DNA from: Streptomyces shenzhenensis
GTDB taxonomy: Bacteria > Actinomycetota > Actinomycetes > Streptomycetales > Streptomycetaceae
DNA length: 64,000 bases
Direction of reading: 5' to 3'
Assembly: GCF_003688995.1 (NCBI RefSeq)
Contig: NZ_PENI01000002.1
Coordinates: 248,001 to 312,000 of the forward strand
The stretch's first letter is position 1. Each line of letters opens with the position of its first letter. Both the position numbers and the translations under genes were made by a program. Below the pieces are notes generated by a model. That model saw only the letters and a program-made list of their open reading frames with translations, ran no database searches and had not been told where the DNA came from. Below, in pieces: positions 1 to 10,286 of this stretch.

Positions 1-100
1 CGAACTGCCCAAGGTCGCGGGCGGCAAGGAGTCCCTGGACGAGGGGCTGGGCAACGCCGAGGTCGCGATCGAGAAGCTGGTCCCGGACTTCAGCAAGTAA
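1..100 (+). CDS. malE: C-terminal end of a maltose/maltodextrin-binding lipoprotein (MalE), partial
   Basis: Only the last 33 codons are present, reading ...KLVPDFSK and ending in TAA at 98-100. The short tail alone would not identify the protein. It sits directly before malF and malG, where the solute-binding protein of this importer family normally lies, so MalE is inferred from position. It would be the extracellular lipoprotein that delivers maltodextrins to the permease. Confidence 0.75.
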   Translation, partial: ELPKVAGGKESLDEGLGNAEVAIEKLVPDFSK

Positions 101-124
101 GGCCCCGCGTGGCCGTCGGATCCG

Positions 125-171
125 CCCCCGGTGCCCGACTCCGCTCGCAACGGCGGAACCCGGGTACGGGG
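125..171 (+). other. Inverted repeat between malE and malF
   Basis: CCCC...CCCG and CCGC pair with GCGG and CGGG...GGGG across a short loop, giving an interrupted stem. There is no U-run. Hairpins at this place in binding-protein operons commonly lower or stabilise the downstream permease message, so malE can be made in excess. That role is inferred. Confidence 0.4.
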
Positions 172-245
172 CAGGGATCCGGCGGCCACCGGCCTGCGCC
201 CGCCCCACCCCCCGAACCGCAGACCTGCGAGAAGGTTGTCGAACC

Positions 246-1250
246 ATGACAGTCGCCATCGACCGCGCGACCGGCAAGCGCCACGGTGACCGCGCGCCTC
301 GGCCCGGGCTGGGGCAGCGCCTGAAGCACGGCTACCAGAAGCACTGGTACGCCTACGCCATGATCGCCCCCGTGGCCGTGGTGCTCGGCGTCCTCGTGCT
401 CTACCCCCTGGTGTACGGCCTCTACCTCACCCTCACCGACGCCGACAGCCTCAACACGGCGCGCACGATCGGCGTCAACCACATCGCCGCCACCTACGAG
501 TTCATCGGCCTGGACAACTACAAGGACGTCCTGTTCGGACCGACGGCCTACGACCGCTTCTGGTCGCACTTCCTCTGGACGATCGTCTGGACCGCGCTGT
601 GTGTCGCGCTCCACTACTGCATCGGCCTGGGCCTCGCCCTGCTGCTCGACCAGCGGCTGCGCGGCCGCACCGCCTACCGGCTGATCCTGATCCTGCCGTG
701 GGCCGTGCCCACCTTCGTCACTGTCTTCGGCTGGCGCTTCATGCTCGCCGACGGGGGCGTCATCAACTCCGTCCTCGGCACGCTGCACCTGCCGACGCCG
801 CTGTGGCTGGAGGACACCTTCTGGCAGCGGTTCGCCGCCGTCATGGTCAACACCTGGTGCGGGGTGCCCTTCATGATGGTCTCGCTCCTCGGCGGCCTGC
901 AGTCCATCGACACCGCCCTCTACGAGGCCGCCGAGATGGACGGCGCGAACGCGTGGCAGCGGTTCCGGTATGTCACCCTGCCGGGCCTCAGATCCGTCAG
1001 CTCCACCGTCGTACTCCTCGGCATCATCTGGACCTTCAACCAGTTCGCCGTCATCTTCCTGCTGTTCGGCACCACAGCCCCCGACGCGCAGATCCTCGTG
1101 ACCTGGGCCTACTACCTGGGCTTCGGACAGCAGCCGCGTGACTTCGCGCAGTCGGCCACCTACGGCATCCTGCTGCTGGCCATCCTGATCGTCTTCACCT
1201 CGTTCTACCGCCGCTGGCTGAACCGCCATGAGCAGCAGCTCGCGATCTGA
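246..1250 (+). CDS. malF: Maltose/maltodextrin ABC transporter permease MalF
   Basis: A 334-residue inner-membrane permease of the binding-protein-dependent sugar importers. About six membrane segments are visible, the first near residues 38-57. The conserved cytoplasmic EAA loop that docks on the ATPase is near residue 228 (EAAEMDGANAWQRF). The ATG at 246 lies 9 bases after GAGAAGG. It is followed at once by malG, and no ATPase gene is present, as expected for Streptomyces sugar importers that share the MsiK ATPase encoded elsewhere. Expression is probably maltose-inducible through MalR, whose gene is outside the window. Confidence 0.93.
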   Translation: MTVAIDRATGKRHGDRAPRPGLGQRLKHGYQKHWYAYAMIAPVAVVLGVLVLYPLVYGLYLTLTDADSLNTARTIGVNHIAATYEFIGLDNYKDVLFGPTAYDRFWSHFLWTIVWTALCVALHYCIGLGLALLLDQRLRGRTAYRLILILPWAVPTFVTVFGWRFMLADGGVINSVLGTLHLPTPLWLEDTFWQRFAAVMVNTWCGVPFMMVSLLGGLQSIDTALYEAAEMDGANAWQRFRYVTLPGLRSVSSTVVLLGIIWTFNQFAVIFLLFGTTAPDAQILVTWAYYLGFGQQPRDFAQSATYGILLLAILIVFTSFYRRWLNRHEQQLAI

Positions 1251-1263
1251 GGCAGGAGTTCCC

Positions 1264-2172
1264 ATGAGCACGACCACCGTCGAGACCTCCGCCACGGTGA
1301 CCGAGGACCGTCCGGCGCCCGCCGGCCGCAGGCGCCGCGCCCGTGGAGAGCGCAGCCTCTCGGCGTCCCTCGCCGCGCACGGCATCCTGATCGCCGGGAG
1401 CGTCGTGGCACTCTTCCCGGTCGCCTGGCTGGTGTTCCTGTCCCTCGGCCCGGACAAGGACGACTATCTGCACCCGGGCGGCATCTGGCGGAAGATGACG
1501 TTCGACAACTACACGTTCGTCCTCCAGCACACCAACTTCTTCGACTGGCTGAAGAGTTCCCTGATCGTCTCGCTCGGCACCACCGTGCTCGGCGTGCTGG
1601 TCGCCGCCACCACCGGATACGCGGTCTCCCGCATGCGCTTTCCGGGCTACCGCAAGTTCATGTGGGTGCTCCTGGTCACCCAGATGTTCCCGGTGGCCGT
1701 CCTCATGGTGCCGATGTACCAGATCCTGGCCGACCTCCAGCTCATCGACAGCTACCTCGGCCTGATCCTCGTGTACTGCACCACGGCCGTGCCGTACTGC
1801 GCCTGGCTGCTGAAGGGCTACTTCGACACCATCCCGTTCGAGATCGACGAGGCGGGACGCGTCGACGGGCTGACCCCCTTCGGCACGTTCGTGCGGCTCA
1901 TCCTGCCGCTCGCCAGGCCGGGCCTCGCGGTCGCCGCCTTCTACAGCTTCATCACCGCGTTCGGCGAGGTCGCCTTCGCCACCACCTTCCTGCTGGACGA
2001 CCAGAAGTACACGCTCGCCGTCGGCCTGCAGAGCTTCATCAGCGAGCACGACGCCCAGCGCAACCTGATGGCCGCCACCGCGGTGCTGATCGCGATACCC
2101 GTCTCCGCGTTCTTCTACCTCGTGCAGAAGAACCTGGTGACCGGCCTCACCGCCGGCGGCACAAAGGGCTGA
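1264..2172 (+). CDS. malG: Maltose/maltodextrin ABC transporter permease MalG
   Basis: A 302-residue inner-membrane permease, partner of MalF. Six membrane segments are visible, with the EAA loop near residue 192 (EIDEAGRVDGLTPF). The start chosen is ATG 1264, preceded by GGCAGGAG at 1251-1258. An in-frame ATG at 1228 lies inside malF and lacks such a site. The gap to malF is 13 bases, so the two are co-transcribed. It works with the MalE-like binding protein upstream and probably MsiK as ATPase. Confidence 0.93.
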   Translation: MSTTTVETSATVTEDRPAPAGRRRRARGERSLSASLAAHGILIAGSVVALFPVAWLVFLSLGPDKDDYLHPGGIWRKMTFDNYTFVLQHTNFFDWLKSSLIVSLGTTVLGVLVAATTGYAVSRMRFPGYRKFMWVLLVTQMFPVAVLMVPMYQILADLQLIDSYLGLILVYCTTAVPYCAWLLKGYFDTIPFEIDEAGRVDGLTPFGTFVRLILPLARPGLAVAAFYSFITAFGEVAFATTFLLDDQKYTLAVGLQSFISEHDAQRNLMAATAVLIAIPVSAFFYLVQKNLVTGLTAGGTKG

Positions 2173-2231
2173 CGCCCGCGCCGCGCCCGAGCCCCTGAAC
2201 GACCCGAACTCCGTTACGTACCAAGGACGCC

Positions 2232-3896
<1,665 letters not shown>

Positions 3897-3917
3897 CGGT
3901 CCGTCACCACGAAACCT

Positions 3918-3928
3918 CTTGCAGCAAC
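3918..3928 (+). promoter_or_regulatory. Candidate MalR-type operator before the alpha-amylase
   Basis: CTTGCAGCAAC holds the inverted repeat TTGC-A-GCAA, of the kind bound by LacI-family sugar regulators. It lies about 107 bases before the amylase start and about 20 bases after aglA. CTTGCAG-like elements are known upstream of maltose-controlled amylase genes in Streptomyces. The match is short and binding is inferred. Confidence 0.4.
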
Positions 3929-3936
3929 TTTCGCCG

Positions 3937-3962
3937 GCCCGCTGCCCTTTTGGGCGGCGGGC
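3937..3962. terminator. Hairpin between aglA and the amylase gene
   Basis: GCCCGCTGCCC and GGGCGGCGGGC form an 11-bp stem with one mismatch around a TTTT loop. It could end mal operon transcription. It lies just before a TACTAT hexamer at 3966-3971 that could be the amylase -10 element, so the hairpin may overlap the amylase promoter. There is no downstream U-run. Confidence 0.5.
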
Positions 3963-4034
3963 CTCTACTATCTGCGCCACCGCAAGTTTTCCGGAATGTT
4001 TCAGCAAGAGCCTTCAATGATGAAGGGACCCCCC

Positions 4035-5408
4035 ATGGCACGCAGATCCCTCTCCGGGGCGCTCGCCCTCGCCGCCGCCACCCTTGTCATGACCCCGACT
4101 GCCGCGGAGGCGTCGCCGCCCGGCACCAAGGACGTCACCGCCGTCCTCTTCGAGTGGAAGTACGCCTCGGTGGCCCGCGAGTGCACCGACACCCTCGGCC
4201 CCGCCGGCTACGGCTACGTCCAGGTCTCCCCGCCCGCCGAGCACATACAGGGCGGGCAGTGGTGGACGTCGTACCAGCCGGTCAGCTACCGGATCGCCGG
4301 CCGCCTCGGCGACCGCACGGCCTTCCAGAACATGGTGAACACCTGCCACGCGGCCGGCGTCAAGGTCGTCGCCGACGCGGTGATCAACCACATGTCGGCC
4401 GGTTCCGGCACCGGCACCGGCGGCTCGTCGTACACGAAGTACGACTACCCCGGCCTGTACTCGGTCCACGACTTCGACGACTGCACCGCGCAGATCTCCA
4501 ACTATCAGGACCGCTGGAACGTCCAGCACTGCGAACTCGTCGGCCTCGCCGACCTGGACACCGGCGAGGAGTACGTCCGCACGACCATCGCCGGCTACCT
4601 GAACGACCTGCTGAGCCTCGGCGTGGACGGCTTCCGTGTCGACGCCGCCAAGCACATCCCGGCCGAGGACCTGGCCGCCGTCAAGTCCCGGCTGACCAAC
4701 CCCTCCGCCTACTGGAAGCAGGAGGTCATCTACGGCGCGGGCGAGGCCGTCCAGCCCACCGAGTACACGGGCACCGGCGACGTCCAGGAGTTCCGCTACG
4801 CCTACGACCTCAAGCGCGTCTTCACCAACGAGAAGCTCGCCTACCTGAAGAACTACGGCGAGGGCTGGGGCTATCTGAACAGCGCGGTCGCGGGCGTCTT
4901 CGTCGACAACCACGACACCGAGCGCAACGGCAGCACCCTCAGCTACAAGAACGGCGCCGACTACACGCTGGCCAACGTCTTCATGCTCGCCCTCCCGTAC
5001 GGCGCCCCCGACATCAACTCGGGCTACGAGTGGTCCGACCCGGACGCGGGCCCGCCCAACGGCGGCACGGTCAACGCCTGCTGGCAGGACGGCTGGAAGT
5101 GCCAGCACGCCTGGCCTGAGATCAAGTCGATGGTCGCCTTCCGCAACGCCACGAGGGGGCAGTCGATGACGGACTGGTGGGACAACGGCGCCGACGCGAT
5201 CGGCTTCGGCCGGGGCGCCAAGGGTTACGTCGCCATCAACCACGAGTCCTCGTCCCTGACCCGCACCTACCAGACCTCGCTGCCCGCGGGCACGTACTGC
5301 AACGTCCAGAACAACACGACGGTGACCGTGAACTCCGCGGGGCAGTTCACCGCGACCCTGGGCAGCAACACGGCCCTGGCGCTCCACGCGGCCAAGCCGT
5401 CCTGCTGA
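4035..5408 (+). CDS. Secreted alpha-amylase (GH13)
   Basis: A 457-residue extracellular endo-acting alpha-amylase that degrades starch. The start ATG 4035 follows AAGGGA by 6 bases. Residues 1-26 ([20 protein letters not shown]...AEA) form a typical signal peptide. Two ATGs at 4017 and 4020 are in frame but would put charged residues before the signal. GH13 motifs are present: [18 protein letters not shown] with Asp203, EVIYGAGE with Glu230, and DNHDTER with Asp294. The protein ends after the beta-sheet C domain and has no starch-binding module. It follows the maltose operon, so secreted amylase and oligosaccharide import are paired. Confidence 0.94.
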   Translation: MARRSLSGALALAAATLVMTPTAAEASPPGTKDVTAVLFEWKYASVARECTDTLGPAGYGYVQVSPPAEHIQGGQWWTSYQPVSYRIAGRLGDRTAFQNMVNTCHAAGVKVVADAVINHMSAGSGTGTGGSSYTKYDYPGLYSVHDFDDCTAQISNYQDRWNVQHCELVGLADLDTGEEYVRTTIAGYLNDLLSLGVDGFRVDAAKHIPAEDLAAVKSRLTNPSAYWKQEVIYGAGEAVQPTEYTGTGDVQEFRYAYDLKRVFTNEKLAYLKNYGEGWGYLNSAVAGVFVDNHDTERNGSTLSYKNGADYTLANVFMLALPYGAPDINSGYEWSDPDAGPPNGGTVNACWQDGWKCQHAWPEIKSMVAFRNATRGQSMTDWWDNGADAIGFGRGAKGYVAINHESSSLTRTYQTSLPAGTYCNVQNNTTVTVNSAGQFTATLGSNTALALHAAKPSC

Positions 5409-5865
5409 CCCGTCGGGCGGGATACGCCCGGTGAAATCCCTTGCCACGAATTGCACGGCTCCTGCTGCAAACCTTCCAGCAGCGGAGCCGTGCCACACAC
5501 CCCAGCGGCGCCGTACACGTCGGAGCCGGGCCCCCGAAGGAGCCGTAGAGCGCCAGGAGTTCAGGCCCGTGATTCCGAGCCGGCAGCCGCCCCGGACGCG
5601 CCGCGCCCGCCACGTCAGGGGGCGCGGCCGCCGCCGTCGTACCGCCTCTTGCCGCCCGCGCGGCCACCCGGCCCGCACCCCTCCGACGCGCGGCTCGCCG
5701 CCGAACCCGCCCGGCCCGACCGGTCGGCTCGACCACATCAAGGCAACGGCCGCACGGGCAGGCCGACGCGGTCACGCACCGGGCGATGACGAGCCCCCTC
5801 GCCGACGGGCCGCGTCGGCCCCTGCGTTGAGCGAGCCGCGTTGTCCTGGCCCGAACGGTCCGCGG
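5409..5865. other. Gene-free stretch between amylase and the nitrogen-oxide cluster
   Basis: About 450 bases with no supported gene. It holds the hairpin at 5454-5492. The rest is Arg/Pro/Ala-rich in every frame and resembles ordinary GC-rich intergenic DNA between two convergent genes. Confidence 0.6.
5454..5492. terminator. Bidirectional terminator-like hairpin after the amylase gene
   Basis: CACGGCTCCTGCTG pairs with CAGCAGCGGAGCCGTG, leaving a small bulge, around a CAAACCTTC loop. It lies 46 bases after the amylase stop. The arms also carry CTGCTGCAA and CCAGCAG, which recall sugar-operator half sites, but its position fits a terminator best. Confidence 0.65.
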
Positions 5866-6372
5866 TCAGCCGGCAGCTGGCTTCTGGGGCACCCGGGGCT
5901 CCTTGCTGATCCGGGCGATCAGCCCGTCCAGTACCTGCTGCGCCTGCTCCGGGTCGAAGTCCTCGCCCAGCCTCTTGCGTACGCCGTCATCGCTGAGGAG
6001 ATGGTGCACGGCCGGCGTCACACCGTGCCGGGCAAGGCAGTTGCGGGCACACTGCAGCACGCACCCGTCAATGGCGATGACCGGCCGGTCACTCTGCGCC
6101 TTGCGGACCAGACTCGGCACGTCCCCGCCCACGCCGGCGATGCACGACATCTCGGCGATGCCCCGCCGATCCAGCTGGATCGCGAGCCAGTTGGTCATCT
6201 GAGCCGCGCTCGAACAACCCGAACAGGAGTAGACGAGCGGCAGATCACGGCGGCGTTTCAGGGGAGCCTCACAAGCCTCATGACAAGAGCGGTCGGTCGA
6301 TCCGAGCCTATGCCGGGGCGACCGCCGAGGGCATGGGACCCATGGGGTCCCGACCAGGGCCGTTCGGTCCAT
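5866..6372 (-). CDS. DGC-domain putative zinc-binding protein
   Basis: A 168-residue frame ending the nitrogen-oxide operon. The family signatures are YSCSGCSSAAQ, SCIAGVGG and AIDGCVLQCARNCL, giving paired Cys motifs thought to bind metal. The biochemical role of DGC proteins is not known. The gene starts 12 bases after the copper oxidase stop. The first ~43 residues before LPLVYSCSG are Arg/Pro-rich and not family-like, yet no other ATG, GTG or TTG start was found in frame before the domain. So the ATG at 6372 is kept, with a doubtful N-terminus. Its position suggests a helper in metal or nitrogen-oxide handling. Confidence 0.75.
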   Translation of the reverse strand: MDRTALVGTPWVPCPRRSPRHRLGSTDRSCHEACEAPLKRRRDLPLVYSCSGCSSAAQMTNWLAIQLDRRGIAEMSCIAGVGGDVPSLVRKAQSDRPVIAIDGCVLQCARNCLARHGVTPAVHHLLSDDGVRKRLGEDFDPEQAQQVLDGLIARISKEPRVPQKPAAG

Positions 6373-6384
6373 GCCCCCGTGCGC

Positions 6385-9102
6385 TCACCGCACGTGGAAG
6401 ACGCCGTGCGCACCCCGTTCCGCGTCGCTCATGATGTGCGTGACGAACGGATAGTCGCCGGCCTCCGGGAAGGACAGCTCGACGAATCCACCCGAGGCGG
6501 GAGCGAGATCGAGGACCTGCGCGCCCCCGCTCCGCGACCCTCCCCGTCGCAGGTCGTACGCACCCTCACGGAACACCGTGTCGAACTGGCCGCCCACGAC
6601 ATGGAAGGCGCTGGGCTCGTTCGGCCCGGCCGCCAGCACCCAGATCCGTACGCGCTCACCGGGCTCGGCGGCCAGCGGGTCGTGATCGTACTGGTTGGCA
6701 CAGCCGTTGAAGGCGACCATGTCGTAGTCCTTGGCGTTCACCTTGGCGGGGTCGGCCGTACCGCCCTGCTTGCCCAGGTAGAACTCCGACTGGACCAGCA
6801 CGTATTCACGGTCCACCGCGAGCAGCCCGGGCGGGTCGATGATCACCGCGCCGAACATGCCGTTGGCGATGTGCAGGGACATCGGCATGGTCGAGCAGTG
6901 GTACATCCACACGCCACTGCGGGTGGCCGTGAACCGGTACGTCAGGGACTCGCCGGGCTTGATGGTGCGCATCGGCCCGTTCGGCGCGAGCGCTCCGGCG
7001 TGGAAGTCGACCGAGTGGCCGATCGATCCGTCATTGACGAGGGTGATCTCGAAGGTGTCGCCGACGCGTCCGCGCAGCACGGGTCCCGGGGCCGTTCCGT
7101 CGAACGTCCACAGCTTCTGCCGTACGCCGGGGGCGACTTCCCTCGTCACCTCCTTCACGGTGATCGTCCGCTTGTGCACCCGGGGGCTCGCTCCGCCGGT
7201 GGCGGGCGGGAGTTGGGCGTCGCGGGCGGTGAAGCCGGCGGCCGGTTCGGCCATCGGGTCGAACGCCTTCGCGGCGGTGTCGTCCGTGGCCGCGGACGTG
7301 CTGCCGCCGCCGCTGTGGGCGTGGGCGCTCCCGCCGCTGTCCGTGCCGGAGTCCGAACCGGCCCCGGTGACGCCGGTGACGCGCACGGCGAAGACCATCC
7401 CCATCTGCCGGTGCCCGACCACGGAGCACCAGCCCTCCAGGCTCCGGCCGACGACCCCCGCGTCCAGCGTGCCCTGCTGTCCCGGGCTGAGCCGTCCGGT
7501 GCGGGCGCCGGTCTCCAGCACCAGGTCGTGGGTGTCGGTACCGGTGTTGTGCAGGGTGATCACCAGGCGGTTTCCGGCGGGCACGGCGACGGAGGACGGC
7601 GAGAAGCGCATATCGCGGATCGTCACTGTGACCCTGGTGGTACGGCCGGTGGGCGTCACCGCGCCACCGTCGGCGCTCGTGGCGGCGGACCGCTCAAGGA
7701 CCGGCAGCGACCGCACGTCCACCGCCCCGCCGCCCGCGACGGCCAGCAGCACGACTGCGAGCCCGAGGGCCACGCCACCGAGCACCCGGTGCGGTCGCGC
7801 GGGGACCTCGGCCGGAGCCCGCACAGGATCTCCCTGCGCCGCCCTGCGGCGGTTGCGCATCCCCCGTACGACCGTCAGCACGAGCAGCACCAGGAAGAAC
7901 AGCAGCATCACCAGCAGCAGCACCGAGCACGCCACCCGCACCGTCGACGGCACCGGCAGCACGCACAGCAGCAGCGCGGCGTTGGTGACGGCCAGCCGGG
8001 CCGGCCAGGCCCGTTCGAGGCTCGCGGTGGCGGCGCGTACGGCAGCGGGGCCGCCGCCCAGGACCACGGGGACGAGGAAGCTCAGCGCGCCGAGCAGTAC
8101 TTGGGCGATCCAGCCGGCGGCGAGCGGCGCGGTCAGCAGCGACGTCCGCTCACCCACCGTGATCCAGGAGGTCGTGGAGACGAGGATGCCGGCCAGGACG
8201 GTCAGGGAGCCGGCGAGCCATCCGCATGCCGCTGCCACCGACCACGCGGCGAAGGAACGCGGTGCCTTCGCCCGGGCCTCACGCAGCCAGGGCCGGCCCG
8301 CGACGACCAGCCCTGCGGCGTAGAGGGCCACGCCGGGGGCGGCCAGGGGCGGCGGGCCGAGCAGGGTGCCGGCGACGGCGGCACCGAGCCCGGTGAGCAG
8401 GACGGGAAGGGCGGCGCGGCCCGCCCGTTCCGCGCCGTCCGCCACCCGCGTGCGCAGCATCGTCGGCCACAGGGTGATGAGTGTTCCGGCGACGGTGAGG
8501 CCGACCCAGCCGAGCAGGTTGACCGTCTCGTGGGCGATCCGCAGCCGTTCGGGCAGCTCACCGGCGAGGTCACCGCGAGCCATGACGACTCCGAGCGCGG
8601 CGCCCACGGGCAGCAGGGCGGAGGCGGCCACGTAGTAGCGCACGGTCATGGAGAACCGGCCGGGCAGCGCCCGCCGCATCAGCCGTATCAGCCAAACGGC
8701 GTGCGCCGTGACGGCCGCCGCGACCAGGCAGCCGCCGGCCAGGACGACGTACCACCGGTCGGCGAGCATGCCGCCGATCACACCGACCGCGCCGGCGTTC
8801 AGGCAGACCAGGCGCAGTGCGGCCGGGGTGCCCCGGTTCGCCTCGGGCAGCCGCAGGACGGAGGCGGCGAAGTGGCCCGACCAGATGACGATCGCGTTGG
8901 TGACCGCCCCGAGCAGCAGCACATGGACGAGCAGCCAGAAGGCGTGCGGCAGAAAGTGGTGGGCGCTCCCGACCGCGGCGAAGAGGGCGAGCCAGCCGAC
9001 CACGATCGCGTTCACACCGAGGTGCCAGAGGGCGCGCGGGGAGCGGCCGGGGGGCTTCGGGGCGGATCCGCTCGCCGTGGCGGGAGACAGGTTCGTGGTC
9101 AC
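6385..9102 (-). CDS. nirK: Membrane-anchored cupredoxin/NirK-type multicopper oxidase fusion
   Basis: A 905-residue protein that probably reduces nitrite to nitric oxide at the outer face of the membrane. Residues ~25-470 hold about ten or more membrane helices with several helix-borne His. Residues ~490-580 form a cupredoxin with type 1 copper ligands (HDLVLE, then GWCSVVGHRQMGM). Residues ~640-905 form a two-domain copper nitrite reductase. There GHSVDFHAG and MYHCSTMPMSLHIANGM give the type 1 and type 2 ligands, FHVVGG matches the catalytic His region, and THIMSD gives the last type 2 His. The GTG start at 9102 follows GAGGA and overlaps the upstream stop as GTGA. The activity is inferred from the ligands and no assay is implied. 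Confidence 0.85.
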   Translation of the reverse strand: MTTNLSPATASGSAPKPPGRSPRALWHLGVNAIVVGWLALFAAVGSAHHFLPHAFWLLVHVLLLGAVTNAIVIWSGHFAASVLRLPEANRGTPAALRLVCLNAGAVGVIGGMLADRWYVVLAGGCLVAAAVTAHAVWLIRLMRRALPGRFSMTVRYYVAASALLPVGAALGVVMARGDLAGELPERLRIAHETVNLLGWVGLTVAGTLITLWPTMLRTRVADGAERAGRAALPVLLTGLGAAVAGTLLGPPPLAAPGVALYAAGLVVAGRPWLREARAKAPRSFAAWSVAAACGWLAGSLTVLAGILVSTTSWITVGERTSLLTAPLAAGWIAQVLLGALSFLVPVVLGGGPAAVRAATASLERAWPARLAVTNAALLLCVLPVPSTVRVACSVLLLVMLLFFLVLLVLTVVRGMRNRRRAAQGDPVRAPAEVPARPHRVLGGVALGLAVVLLAVAGGGAVDVRSLPVLERSAATSADGGAVTPTGRTTRVTVTIRDMRFSPSSVAVPAGNRLVITLHNTGTDTHDLVLETGARTGRLSPGQQGTLDAGVVGRSLEGWCSVVGHRQMGMVFAVRVTGVTGAGSDSGTDSGGSAHAHSGGGSTSAATDDTAAKAFDPMAEPAAGFTARDAQLPPATGGASPRVHKRTITVKEVTREVAPGVRQKLWTFDGTAPGPVLRGRVGDTFEITLVNDGSIGHSVDFHAGALAPNGPMRTIKPGESLTYRFTATRSGVWMYHCSTMPMSLHIANGMFGAVIIDPPGLLAVDREYVLVQSEFYLGKQGGTADPAKVNAKDYDMVAFNGCANQYDHDPLAAEPGERVRIWVLAAGPNEPSAFHVVGGQFDTVFREGAYDLRRGGSRSGGAQVLDLAPASGGFVELSFPEAGDYPFVTHIMSDAERGAHGVFHVR

Positions 9103-10286
9103 CGGGGAGTCCTCGGATCGTCGGAGGGAGATGGCGCTGGGGCGGCGGCGGAGGCCGTTGCCTTCGCTGACGCACGCCGGGTGGCGGCGACGGAGGCGGT
9201 GGCCGCCGAGACGACGAACAGCAGCACGGCGACGATGTTGAGCACCCCGCCGAGCTGCCACGCGCCGCGGACGTCCCGCAGGTCACCGACCACCACGCGC
9301 AGCGCAAGCGACAGATGCAGCAGCCAGGCCGCCACCGCGAGCGCCGGACGGTAGGGCAGGGGACGGCGCAGGACGGCGGGCAGGATCACCGGGGCGTGCG
9401 CCATGATCATCGACATCACGAAGCCCAGGAACACGGCGTGCACCACCGCGTCGTACCGCGTTCCCTCGGTGACCGGCCCGGTGAGCAGCCACAGGGCCCC
9501 GGCCAGCCCCAGCCAGGCGTACCCGGCGAGCAGGCACGCCGCGGTGAAGCGGGGCAGGCCCGTGGCGCGCAGCAGCCGGCGGGCGACGTCGTGCACGACG
9601 AGCCAGGCGACCAGGGCGAGCAGCGCGGCGCCGAGCAGCACGGTGCCGATCGCGGGCCACAGCAGGGTGGCGGCCACGCCGGCGGTGACCGCGCCGACGC
9701 AGGCCAGGAACGTCCGTTCCGCCGAGGGCGCCAGGACGGCCACCCGGGCGAGTTCCAGGCGTTCCCCCGCGATGGTCAGCACGAGGAAGGCCACCAGCCA
9801 GGGCAGCATGCGCGGTACGTCGATCCCGCCCAGCCACAGCAGCGCCGCGCCCAGTGCCGACACGGCGCCCGCGGCCTGAGCGATCAGGGCGGCGCTCGGC
9901 TGCCGGCGCCAGAAGCGTACGTACAGTGCGACCAGGGCCGCGCATCCGGCGACGAACAGCAGCCGGGGTACGACCAGGTCGACCGGGCCGAGCAACAGCA
10001 GGCCCCCGGCGCCGAGGCAGCCGGGGGCCGACCAGGCCCAGGGGCGGCCCAGGGCGACGGCGCGTTCCAGAGCGACCAGCGTGCCGGCGAAGCCGAGCAC
10101 CATCAGCATGCCGTGCACCTGCGGGAGCCGGCCGGCGCTGACCGGGGCCGGGAGGCCGAGCAGGCCGAGGGCGGCGTCGAGACCGGCGAGGAGGCAGAGC
10201 CCGGCGGCGAGCAGCAGGGGTGCGCGGCGGGCGCCCACGCGCCGGGCGGCGGCGCTGCCGGGGGCGGAGCCGGACACCGGGGTCAC
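9099..10286 (-). CDS. NnrS-like polytopic membrane protein
   Basis: A 395-residue, very hydrophobic protein with about 12 predicted membrane helices. Conserved-looking His lie in helices (QVHGMLMVLGFAGT and VVHAVFLGFVMSMIMAHAPVI), a pattern seen in NnrS-like haem/copper membrane proteins linked to nitric oxide stress. The GTG start at 10286 overlaps the stop of the regulator gene upstream (GTGA), and its own stop overlaps the GTG of the copper oxidase. The three genes are thus translationally coupled. The function, perhaps relieving nitrosative stress or electron transfer to the oxidase, is inferred from family and neighbours. Confidence 0.75.
   Translation of the reverse strand: MTPVSGSAPGSAAARRVGARRAPLLLAAGLCLLAGLDAALGLLGLPAPVSAGRLPQVHGMLMVLGFAGTLVALERAVALGRPWAWSAPGCLGAGGLLLLGPVDLVVPRLLFVAGCAALVALYVRFWRRQPSAALIAQAAGAVSALGAALLWLGGIDVPRMLPWLVAFLVLTIAGERLELARVAVLAPSAERTFLACVGAVTAGVAATLLWPAIGTVLLGAALLALVAWLVVHDVARRLLRATGLPRFTAACLLAGYAWLGLAGALWLLTGPVTEGTRYDAVVHAVFLGFVMSMIMAHAPVILPAVLRRPLPYRPALAVAAWLLHLSLALRVVVGDLRDVRGAWQLGGVLNIVAVLLFVVSAATASVAATRRASAKATASAAAPAPSPSDDPRTPR

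Noticed and set aside
1228..1263. Earlier start for malG
   Set aside because: ATG 1228 lies inside malF and lacks a ribosome site, while ATG 1264 has GGCAGGAG at proper distance.
6260..6372. Frameshift in the DGC gene explaining its odd N-terminus
   Set aside because: A shift is possible, but no better start or matching family sequence was found in the other frames, so the plain reading was kept with a doubtful start.
5431..9354. A 3.9-kb open frame on the plus strand
   Set aside because: It is antisense to the copper oxidase gene, has Arg/Gly/His-rich composition and no domain, and arises from high GC at third positions.
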